The translations under genes were made by a program, and so were the position numbers. From Pseudomonadota bacterium (GTDB taxonomy: Bacteria > Pseudomonadota > Alphaproteobacteria > UBA8366 > JADFVY01): a stretch of 5,076 nucleotides of DNA. Below are positions 1 through 5,076 of this stretch, in pieces. The DNA is taken from the NCBI GenBank assembly GCA_015222795.1, contig JADFVY010000427.1, forward strand, positions 1 to 5,076. The letters are read 5' to 3'. The notes under the pieces are model-generated. The model saw nothing but the letters and a program-made list of their open reading frames with translations. It had not been told where the DNA came from and searched no databases. Every line of letters begins with the position of its first letter. The first letter of the stretch is position 1.

Positions 1-1
1 C

Positions 2-1876
2 GCGGTCAGCGACTTCAACATGGGCGCGATGGAGAACAAGGGGCTGAACGTCTTCAACGACAAGTTCGTGCTGGCCAGCCCCGGCACCGCCACCGACGGC
101 GATTACGAGTTCATCGAAAGCATCATCGCCCACGAATATTTCCATAACTGGACCGGTAACCGGGTGACCTGCCGCGACTGGTTCCAGCTCTCCCTGAAGG
201 AGGGGCTGACGGTTTTCCGCGACCAGCAGTTTTCGTCCGACATGCGCAGCGCCGCGGTCAAGCGCATCGGCGACGTGCGGATGCTGCGCGCGCGCCAGTT
301 TCCCGAGGACGCCGGCCCGCTGGCCCATCCGATTCGCCCGGATTCCTATATCGAAATCAACAATTTCTATACCGCCACGATCTACGAGAAGGGCGCCGAG
401 GTGGTGCGCATGATCCATACGCTGCTGGGGCCGGAGGGTTTTCGCAAGGGCATGGATCTGTATATCGAACGCCATGACGGCCAGGCGGTGACCTGCGAGG
501 ATTTCGTTGCCGCGATGGAAACGGCGACGGGCGTGGACCTGAACCGCTTTCGCCGCTGGTACACTCAGGCCGGCACGCCGAAGGTGAAGGCCATGGGCCG
601 GTATGACGAAGCGGCCGGAACCTACGATCTGACGCTCAGCCAGACCTGCCCGCCGACTCCGGGGCAGGGAACGAAAGAACCTTCCCACATTCCCGTGGCG
701 ATCGGGCTGATCGATGGCGCGGGCGGCGATATGCCGCTGCGGCTGGTCGGCGAGGACGGCGCCGATGCGCCCTCGACCCGCGTTCTGGAACTCACCGAAC
801 CGGTGCAGACCTTCCGCTTCGCCGGCATTGCCGAACGCCCGACGCCGTCGATCTTGCGCGGCTTTTCCGCGCCCGTCATTGTCGAACAGACGCTGTCGGA
901 GGAAGACCGCCTGCATCTGATGGCCCACGACAGCGACCCCTTCAATCGGTGGCAGGCGGCGCAGGATATCGCGCTGGACCTGCTGTTGCGCATGGTCAAG
1001 GCGGTGCAGCGGGGCAGCGAGCCCGCGGTCGATCCGGCCTTCGTCGCCGCCATGGGCCGGACCCTGGCCGACGAGACGCTGGACCCGGCCTTCGCGGCGG
1101 AAATGCTGGCCCTGCCTGGCGAGGATGCGATCGCCGAGCGCATGGATGTGGTGGATGTGGAAGCCGTGCATGCGGCGCGCAAGGCGCTGGCCGGCGCCAT
1201 GGCCAATGACCTGCGCGAGCCCCTGATGGAGGTTTACCGGCGCCATATGGAAAACAGCGCCGACCCCACCGACACGGCCGCCGGCGGGCGCCGCGCACTG
1301 AAGAACCGGGCGCTGGCATATCTGATGGAAACCGGCGAGCCGGAAATCGGCGATCTTTGCCTGCGGCAATATGAACAGGCCGCGACCATGACCGATTCAA
1401 TTGCCGCCCTGGCCCAGTTCGCCCATCGCGATTCGCCCCATCGCCGCCGCGCGCTGGCGGATTTCAGGCAGAAATGGGCCGGCGACAAGCTGGTGCTGGA
1501 TAAATGGTTCGCGGTGCAGGCGTCGTCGCCGCGCGCCGATACGCTGGCGCGGGTGCGCGAGTTGATGCTCGATTCCGCCTTCACCCTGCATAATCCGAAT
1601 AAGGTTCGCGCCGTGATCGGCGCCTTCTCGGCGGCCAATCCGCTGCGCTTTCATGCGGCCGACGGCTCGGGTTACGAATTCCTGGCCGACCGGGTGCTGG
1701 AACTTGACGCCTTCAATCCCCAGGTCGCCGCCCGCCTGCTAACCCCCATGGGGCGCTGGCGCCGCCATGACGCGGGCCGGCAGGAGAAAATGAAGGCCCA
1801 ATTACAGCGCATCCTGGACCATGAGGGCCTGAGCAAGGACAGTTTCGAGATCGCCCGCAAGTCTTTGGCGGAATAA
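2..1876 (+). CDS. pepN: Aminopeptidase N (M1 family zinc metallopeptidase), 5'-truncated by the window edge
   Basis: This enzyme removes N-terminal amino acids from peptides in the cytoplasm, in the last steps of protein turnover. The reading frame is already open at position 2 (AVSDFNMGAMEN), so the ATG at 20 is internal. Numbering from that Met: the GAMEN substrate-binding motif is at 2-6. The zinc site is HEYFH at 38-42 (nt 131-145), with the third ligand Glu61 in LKEGLTVF, giving HEXXH-X18-E. The transition-state Tyr122 sits in IYEKGAEVVRM. These spacings equal those of E. coli PepN (E264, H297, E320, Y381), so about 260 residues are missing upstream and the full protein would be near 877 residues (E. 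coli, 870). An Ig-like DUF3458 domain follows (about 185-295), then the C-terminal helical domain with NPNKVRAVIGAF and HAADGSGYEFLADRVL. The natural end (SFEIARKSLAE) is intact. All catalytic residues are present. The last 75 nt overlap the convergent minus-strand gene. Confidence 0.97.
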   Translation, partial: AVSDFNMGAMENKGLNVFNDKFVLASPGTATDGDYEFIESIIAHEYFHNWTGNRVTCRDWFQLSLKEGLTVFRDQQFSSDMRSAAVKRIGDVRMLRARQFPEDAGPLAHPIRPDSYIEINNFYTATIYEKGAEVVRMIHTLLGPEGFRKGMDLYIERHDGQAVTCEDFVAAMETATGVDLNRFRRWYTQAGTPKVKAMGRYDEAAGTYDLTLSQTCPPTPGQGTKEPSHIPVAIGLIDGAGGDMPLRLVGEDGADAPSTRVLELTEPVQTFRFAGIAERPTPSILRGFSAPVIVEQTLSEEDRLHLMAHDSDPFNRWQAAQDIALDLLLRMVKAVQRGSEPAVDPAFVAAMGRTLADETLDPAFAAEMLALPGEDAIAERMDVVDVEAVHAARKALAGAMANDLREPLMEVYRRHMENSADPTDTAAGGRRALKNRALAYLMETGEPEIGDLCLRQYEQAATMTDSIAALAQFAHRDSPHRRRALADFRQKWAGDKLVLDKWFAVQASSPRADTLARVRELMLDSAFTLHNPNKVRAVIGAFSAANPLRFHAADGSGYEFLADRVLELDAFNPQVAARLLTPMGRWRRHDAGRQEKMKAQLQRILDHEGLSKDSFEIARKSLAE

Positions 1877-3520
1877 ATGTACATGCCCCCGGTAATGCAC
1901 CAGCCGGCCGACGAGCGGCAGGGTGATGGCGACGTCGAACAGGTGCAGGTCGTCCTTCGCGCGCTCGCTGGCGGTGATGCGCGGCATCAGCCATAACGGC
2001 AGGCGGACCGCGCGCCACCAGGCCGCCGTCGGGGTCAGGGTCAGGCCGTCCTCGTTCGCATCCAGCAGCAGGCGGAACCGTATGTTTCCGAAATGCTCCT
2101 CCACCGTTCCGGCGGTCGGATCGGACCGCGCCATGACGCTGCGCATGACCCGGTCGGGATAGACCCGGGACCAGGACTCGGTCCCGTCCGGTCTGGCCTC
2201 GATAACGACGCGCAAGGGTACGCCGCGCGCCTGTCCCGGGAAACCCATCAGCCGCGCCATCAGACGGCCTGTCCAGCTTTCAGCCCCGTCCACGTCGGCC
2301 GTACCGTCCAGAATCAGCGCCGGATCCGGCCGGTGGATGGCCTGTGTGGCGGGCGGTAGAAGGGCAAAACATGGACCAAGCACCTGTTCGAAAATCGGCG
2401 TGGGCGGGCGCGTGAATTCGGTCTGCGTCTTGACCTCCAGCCGCTCGAAATCGCGACGGAAATCCTCCAGGGTCAGCAGGCCCGCGCATGGGCTCGCGCC
2501 CCGGAAGGCCAGGCCGCCGTCGCGGATGCGCCGGACCAGGGCCAGCGCGGCCAGGGTTGGGACATAGGGCCCGCGTCCGCCCGCCGCAGCCAGTGACCAG
2601 CGCGCGATGACCGGCTTTCCGCTGGCGTCCTGTCCGGCGGCCTCCACCACCATGCCGCCCCGGTCGCCGCCGAACGGCGCCAGCAGCGAGGCGAGGAAGC
2701 GCGCCGGCCCGGCAAAGGGCGCGAGGCTGCGCAGCCAGCCCCATTGCACCGCCAGCCCGGCGAGGGCGAGGCCGCGATGCAGGACGGCGAGTTCCAGTCC
2801 GGCCAGGAATTCCGCCGCGACGCGGGGCTGGTAGCGTTCCGCCAGCAAGTCGAGGTCGGGCGTTTCGCACAGGGATACCAGCCGCGTCCCGACGCCCGGA
2901 AATTCCATTTTGCGGGATGTCCCCCAGCCTGGCGCCCGCGTCCAGCCGCCCTCCCGGAAAACCCGCACCGGCTGGCCCGCCCAGGACAGAATCGACTGCA
3001 CTACCGATTTGCCGCGCGGGGCGCGGTTTCCCGGGCTGATCGCCACCCGCACCGTATCGATACGCGTCCAGCCCTCGACCAGCCGGTCCAGCACCGCGTT
3101 TGACAACGCGGGCGTCGAACTGGCGCCGGCGATGACGGCAACTCCCGCCCGCTGCGCCGCAGCGCCGTAACACCGGATGTTCGAGACGAACGCGCGTCCG
3201 TCCGCCAGATCGATATAGTGGAGCCCCGCGTCGATGGCCGCCTCGACCAGCCTTGAGCCACTGTCCCGGAACGGCCCGGCGGCGTCGATCACTATTGCCG
3301 CGCCGGTATCGCGCAGGTCCGCGGCCGAGATGCTCTCGCGATCCAGCAGGCGAATTTCCGCCGTTACCCCGAGTTCGCGGCGCAGCGCGTCCAGCCGGCG
3401 GCGGGTCCGCCCGGCCAGGATGACCGTGATGTCCGGCTCGACGGTCAATCGTTCGGCCAACCGCCGACCGAAGACCCCGGCGGCGCCGACCAGCAGAACG
3501 CGAAGCCCGTTATTGTTCAT
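1802..3520 (-). CDS. Saccharopine dehydrogenase-like NAD(P)-binding protein with C-terminal DUF4166-like domain
   Basis: A predicted oxidoreductase of 572 residues whose substrate is unknown. The N-terminal Rossmann fold is visible: a beta strand followed by GAAGVFG (12-18), and AGR (36-38), whose Arg suggests NADP(H) preference. Also visible are DAAGPF (79-84), YIDLADG (102-108) and ASSTPALSNAVLDRLV (133-148), as in the saccharopine dehydrogenase / SCCPDH-like superfamily. A hydrophobic stretch (about 240-284) may contact membrane or lipid. The C-terminal part (about 395-548) resembles DUF4166: WSRVY, VEEHFG, LPLWLMP and FDVAITLPLVGRLVHY all have counterparts in the upstream gene. The start at 3520 is preferred because GGAGAGG (3530-3536) lies 9 nt upstream. 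An in-frame ATG at 3538 would overlap the previous gene. The gap to that gene is 4 nt, so translational coupling is likely. The last 24 residues lie antisense to pepN and extend past the expected domain end. True lysine-pathway saccharopine dehydrogenase is unlikely given the fused domain and context. Confidence 0.88.
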   Translation of the reverse strand: MNNNGLRVLLVGAAGVFGRRLAERLTVEPDITVILAGRTRRRLDALRRELGVTAEIRLLDRESISAADLRDTGAAIVIDAAGPFRDSGSRLVEAAIDAGLHYIDLADGRAFVSNIRCYGAAAQRAGVAVIAGASSTPALSNAVLDRLVEGWTRIDTVRVAISPGNRAPRGKSVVQSILSWAGQPVRVFREGGWTRAPGWGTSRKMEFPGVGTRLVSLCETPDLDLLAERYQPRVAAEFLAGLELAVLHRGLALAGLAVQWGWLRSLAPFAGPARFLASLLAPFGGDRGGMVVEAAGQDASGKPVIARWSLAAAGGRGPYVPTLAALALVRRIRDGGLAFRGASPCAGLLTLEDFRRDFERLEVKTQTEFTRPPTPIFEQVLGPCFALLPPATQAIHRPDPALILDGTADVDGAESWTGRLMARLMGFPGQARGVPLRVVIEARPDGTESWSRVYPDRVMRSVMARSDPTAGTVEEHFGNIRFRLLLDANEDGLTLTPTAAWWRAVRLPLWLMPRITASERAKDDLHLFDVAITLPLVGRLVHYRGHVHLFRQRLAGDLETVLAQALMVQDAL

Positions 3521-3524
3521 GGGT

Positions 3525-4214
3525 TCACGCCTCTCCATGGTCAGTGTCGTGGAACAGCGCGGTTTGCTGGATCAGGACGCCCAGCAGCGGGTGGCGCAGC
3601 TCCAGCATGAAGGCGAAACAGCCGCCGCCCTGGTCGATATGGCTGACCGTCGTCGCGCCGGGGCTTAGCCAGCCGGGCAGCCGCAGCCGCCGGCCGAACA
3701 GTCCCAGAAAATAGTGATCGCTGCGAAAATGCAGGGCGTCGCCCGCGCCGTCGATGGTCAAGGCCATGCCGATGCCCTGGCCCAGATATTCCTCCAGCCC
3801 CGTCGGCCCCCGGAACCGCTTGGAGCTATGGATGACCTGCGGAAAACCTCGCCGCCGCCCATAGATTCGAGTCCAGTACTGGCCCCTCGTCGCGGCGTCC
3901 CCGCTGACCGTGACGGTGGCCGGCATGCCGGTGTCGCGACTCAGCGGCAGCGGTCCACCGACGAGCCGGGCGGCCTGCGCCAGCAGCCAGCCGATGCGGC
4001 TCATATATGTTTCGGTAATCGCGCCGGCGTAGACCTTGGTTCGCGACTCCGAAAGCCTGGCGGAGAAACGCCTTCTGATGGCGGGAGCGAGGGACGCCCA
4101 TTGTTCGGCGCCCAGCAACGCGCGGAAGCGCGGGTCGTCAAGCGGGCGGGAAGGGCGCGGCGCTTCCCTGGTGGCGGGCCTCGCGTCGACATAAGCTTGT
4201 TCGTTTCCAATCAT
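3525..4214 (-). CDS. DUF4166 domain-containing protein (stand-alone)
   Basis: A 229-residue protein of unknown function. After a Pro/Arg-rich N-terminal tail (1-28), almost the whole chain is one DUF4166 domain (about 29-223). It starts at RFRALLGAEQWASLAPAIRRRF and carries PATVTV (98-103), YWTRIYGR (113-120), PQVIHSSKRF (125-134), GPTGLEEYLGQGIGM (136-150), LPGWLSPG (179-186) and a closing strand region FMLELRHPLLGVL (202-214). No signal peptide or clear transmembrane helix is visible, so it is probably cytoplasmic. It is the second gene of the minus-strand cluster: 72 nt after the regulator and 4 nt before the oxidoreductase, which carries a divergent relative of this domain. The start at 4214 has only a weak ribosome site (CAGG, 8 nt upstream). 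The upstream gap holds a candidate promoter overlapped by an operator-like sequence. The DUF4166 family is known to occur alone or fused to saccharopine dehydrogenase-like domains; both forms are seen here side by side. Family assignment rests on recalled motifs, not a search. Confidence 0.88.
   Translation of the reverse strand: MIGNEQAYVDARPATREAPRPSRPLDDPRFRALLGAEQWASLAPAIRRRFSARLSESRTKVYAGAITETYMSRIGWLLAQAARLVGGPLPLSRDTGMPATVTVSGDAATRGQYWTRIYGRRRGFPQVIHSSKRFRGPTGLEEYLGQGIGMALTIDGAGDALHFRSDHYFLGLFGRRLRLPGWLSPGATTVSHIDQGGGCFAFMLELRHPLLGVLIQQTALFHDTDHGEA
3530..3536 (-). promoter_or_regulatory. Ribosome binding site that decides the oxidoreductase start
   Basis: GGAGAGG on the minus strand lies 9 nt before the ATG at 3520. 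It lies inside the last codons of the DUF4166 gene, whose TGA stop is at 3525-3527. Ribosomes finishing the upstream gene would be delivered to this start. The site overlaps the ATG at 3538, which argues against that earlier start. Confidence 0.65.
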
Positions 4215-4244
4215 CGCATGAACCTGATTTCGTTAAATATGTTG

Positions 4245-4262
4245 TTTCTGTAATAAGAGAAA
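4245..4262. promoter_or_regulatory. Second operator candidate upstream of the DUF4166 gene
   Basis: TTTCTGTAATAAGAGAAA matches the perfect palindrome at 4856-4873 at 15 of 18 positions, with both outer arms (TTTCTGT and AGAAA) kept. It lies 31-48 nt upstream of the DUF4166 start, overlapping the spacer and -10 region of the candidate promoter there. An extra half-site ATGACAG (4262-4268) abuts it. The probable role is repression of the DUF4166 / oxidoreductase pair by the neighbouring regulator. Confidence 0.65.
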
Positions 4263-4273
4263 TGACAGGTCAA
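4245..4273 (-). promoter_or_regulatory. Candidate promoter of the DUF4166 / oxidoreductase pair
   Basis: On the minus strand TTGACC (4273-4268) is followed by a 17-nt spacer and CAGAAA (4250-4245, 3 of 6 consensus positions). It lies in a strikingly AT-rich gap (about one third GC over 4211-4280) between the regulator and DUF4166 genes. The operator-like sequence covers the spacer end and -10 box, mirroring the regulator promoter. The leader would be about 24 nt. The -10 box is poor, so the exact start is uncertain. Confidence 0.45.
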
Positions 4274-4287
4274 AAAAACGCCGCGTT
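4272..4287 (-). terminator. Weak intrinsic-terminator-like structure after the regulator gene
   Basis: On the minus strand, immediately at the regulator stop codon, AACG-CGG-CGTT can form a 4-bp hairpin that runs into seven T residues (4278-4272). The stem is short, so termination would be partial at best. The T-run also borders the -35 box of the next promoter. If it works, it would partly separate the regulator message from the DUF4166 message. Confidence 0.25.
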
Positions 4288-4865
4288 CAATCCTCCGCCC
4301 CGGTATCCTTCTTTTTGCCGGGAGCCAGGAACGCAACGACGCGCGAACCCATTTTGATAAGCATGACCAGTTTGGATTTGGGCACGCCCAGCATTTGTTC
4401 ATACCAGCGGCTGATCGTCTCGACGAAATCCAGCATATCGGCGAGACGCTTCATCGCCACCGGGCTGATGCGGGTGTCTGCCCTCGCTTCTTCCATACAG
4501 GCGCGCAGGGCGGCGGCGGCCGGGTCGATTTCGCGTTCCTTGCGGCCCTGGGCGATGCGGGTGACCATGTCCCAGATATCGGTTTCCGCCTCGAAATGGT
4601 CCCGCCTGTCGCCCATCAAGGGCACGCGCCGGATCAGCTTCCAGCCGAGCAGCTCCTTGATGGAGTTGGACACGTTGGAGCGCGCCAGGCGCAGCGTATC
4701 GGCGATCTCCTCGGCGGTAAGCGGGCGTTCCGACAAATAGAGCAGCGCATGAATCTGCGCCACCGACCGGTTGACCCCCCACTGTCCGCCCAAGTCGCCC
4801 CAATGCAGAACGAACCGCTGAACGGCGGCGGGGAGTTCATTTGGAATGTTCGTTATTTCTGTCAT
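4287..4865 (-). CDS. GbsR/MarR-family winged helix-turn-helix transcriptional regulator
   Basis: A DNA-binding regulator of 192 residues from the chosen start. The N-terminal segment FVLHWGDLGGQWGVNRSVAQIHALLYL (18-44) is typical of the GbsR subgroup of MarR-like proteins. The winged helix spans about 36-93: TAEEIADTL as first helix, LARSNVSNSIKEL (60-72) as recognition helix, and a wing around LMGDRRDHFEAE. A charged helical C-terminal part (about 95-160) would mediate dimerisation. GbsR of Bacillus subtilis represses choline-uptake and glycine-betaine genes, but the effector here cannot be read from the sequence. In-frame ATGs at 4865, 4883 and 4979 all lack a Shine-Dalgarno sequence. The start at 4865 is preferred because conserved sequence begins soon after it and a -35/-10 pair would place transcription start exactly there; 4883 (six residues more) is also possible. 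The gene lies directly upstream of the DUF4166 / oxidoreductase pair and very likely controls it, since both promoters share an operator-like palindrome. Confidence 0.9.
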   Translation of the reverse strand: MTEITNIPNELPAAVQRFVLHWGDLGGQWGVNRSVAQIHALLYLSERPLTAEEIADTLRLARSNVSNSIKELLGWKLIRRVPLMGDRRDHFEAETDIWDMVTRIAQGRKEREIDPAAAALRACMEEARADTRISPVAMKRLADMLDFVETISRWYEQMLGVPKSKLVMLIKMGSRVVAFLAPGKKKDTGAED

Positions 4866-4873
4866 GACAGAAA
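4856..4873. promoter_or_regulatory. Perfect 18-bp palindromic operator candidate at the regulator gene start
   Basis: TTTCTGTCATGACAGAAA is an exact inverted repeat of two 9-nt arms without a spacer. It is centred on the predicted start codon and transcription start of the GbsR/MarR-type gene and overlaps the candidate -10 box. Dimeric winged-helix repressors commonly bind palindromes of this size, so autorepression is the natural reading. A near copy lies at 4245-4262. Confidence 0.75.
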
Positions 4874-4900
4874 CATCGGTCATAAGAGCCGCGATGTCAA
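4872..4900 (-). promoter_or_regulatory. Candidate promoter of the GbsR/MarR-type regulator
   Basis: On the minus strand a consensus -35 box TTGACA (4900-4895) is followed by a 17-nt spacer and a weak -10 box GATGTT (4877-4872, 3 of 6 consensus positions). Transcription starting 7 nt after the -10 box would begin at the ATG at 4865, giving a leaderless message. This agrees with the absence of a Shine-Dalgarno sequence. The palindromic operator overlaps the -10 box and start point. Confidence 0.5.
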
Positions 4901-4955
4901 GGGGAATGAAAGGTCGCCCGCCATATGGGCCCGATTTACGCCGCCGGAATTGCTG

Positions 4956-4982
4956 TTGACGCGCCGGGTGCAAAACCATAAC
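4956..4982 (+). promoter_or_regulatory. Weak promoter candidate for the divergent gene at 5012
   Basis: TTGACG (4956-4961) with CATAAC (4977-4982) as a -10-like box is separated by 15 nt, shorter than the ideal 17. It is placed sensibly upstream of the ribosome site at 5002-5006. No palindrome like the regulator operator is seen on this side. Confidence 0.3.
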
Positions 4983-5001
4983 GCTGCATACGGAAATTAT
5001 C

Positions 5002-5006
5002 GGAGG
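5002..5006 (+). promoter_or_regulatory. Ribosome binding site of the divergent gene
   Basis: GGAGG followed by ACACC and ATG. It is the strongest Shine-Dalgarno match near any start in the window and supports the truncated gene at 5012 being real. Confidence 0.6.
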
Positions 5007-5011
5007 ACACC

Positions 5012-5076
5012 ATGCTCGAACAAGCGCGCGAACGGACGGGCCGTTTCCAACGGCGGCTGGCCGACGAGGGGATTGA
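5012..5076 (+). CDS. Start of a divergent gene, possibly M24 (Xaa-Pro peptidase-like), 3'-truncated
   Basis: An ATG at 5012 is preceded by GGAGG (5002-5006) with a 5-nt spacer, a strong start signal. The frame stays open for 21 codons to the window edge (MLEQARERTGRFQRRLADEGI). The pattern of charged residues with RFQRRLADEGI resembles the first helix of the creatinase-type N-terminal domain of Xaa-Pro peptidase-like proteins, where a 'RL...GID' segment precedes the first beta strand. This is a guess from very few residues. The gene is transcribed away from the regulator, with 146 nt between the two starts. Confidence 0.55.
   Translation, partial: MLEQARERTGRFQRRLADEGI

Noticed and set aside
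20..22. ATG at 20 as the start of the aminopeptidase
   Set aside because: The frame is open to the window edge and the codons before it encode AVSDFN, the conserved residues ahead of GAMEN. The gene starts outside the window.
622..1206. A 194-codon open frame antisense to pepN
   Set aside because: It is Ser/Ala/Arg-rich with no recognisable motif and runs fully opposite a conserved gene. Such frames are expected in GC-rich DNA.
1870..1885. Intrinsic terminator between pepN and the convergent gene
   Set aside because: The two coding regions overlap and I see no GC stem followed by a T-run on either strand here.
2280..3173. A 297-codon open frame on the minus strand inside the oxidoreductase gene
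   Set aside because: It is an out-of-frame shadow of the oxidoreductase. Its translation is low-complexity Arg/Gly/Pro/Ala-rich with no domain, while the other frame has clear Rossmann and DUF4166 motifs.
1802..3520. Lysine-pathway saccharopine dehydrogenase (or reductase)
   Set aside because: Only the NAD(P)-binding half resembles that superfamily. The C-terminal part is DUF4166-like and the neighbours have no link to lysine metabolism.
4921..4928. CCATATGG palindrome in the divergent intergenic region
   Set aside because: It is only 8 bp, has no second copy that I found, and flanking GCCC/GGGC do not extend it symmetrically. It is compatible with chance.
4866..4979. Longer N-terminus for the regulator starting at 4979
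   Set aside because: The extra residues are Arg/Gln/Pro-rich and unlike the family. No ribosome site precedes them, and they would cover the TTGACA box and palindrome.

Overview
The window is GC-rich, gene-dense chromosomal DNA, most likely from an alphaproteobacterium. The support for that is the high GC third positions, an aminopeptidase N of the proteobacterial PepN type, and a GbsR-type regulator whose sequence resembles proteobacterial versions. No species can be named. There are no RNA genes, insertion sequences, CRISPR arrays or prophage genes, and no gene-free stretch over 300 bases.

Layout from left to right. (1) Positions 2-1876, plus strand: the C-terminal 70% of aminopeptidase N (pepN), entering from outside the window. 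It carries the complete zinc site and the whole C-terminal region. (2) Positions 1802-4865, minus strand: a compact cluster of three genes transcribed right to left. In transcription order they are a GbsR/MarR-type winged-helix regulator, a stand-alone DUF4166 protein, and a two-part protein made of a saccharopine-dehydrogenase-like NAD(P)-binding half and a second, divergent DUF4166-like domain. The last two genes are separated by only 4 nt. The final gene runs tail-to-tail into pepN with a 75-nt antisense overlap. (3) From 5012, plus strand: the first 21 codons of a divergent gene, possibly an Xaa-Pro peptidase-like (M24) protein.

The most interesting observation is regulatory. A perfect 18-bp palindrome (TTTCTGTCATGACAGAAA, 4856-4873) lies at the start of the regulator gene. 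A copy matching it at 15 of 18 positions (4245-4262) lies in the AT-rich gap directly upstream of the DUF4166 gene. Each overlaps the -10 region of a plausible promoter with a TTGAC(A/C) -35 box. This suggests that the regulator represses both its own gene and the DUF4166 / oxidoreductase pair, making the three genes one self-contained regulated unit.

The biochemical role of the unit is unknown. Two DUF4166 domains, one alone and one fused to a Rossmann-fold domain, suggest proteins that work on the same substrate or in one complex. That is inference from domain content and gene order only.
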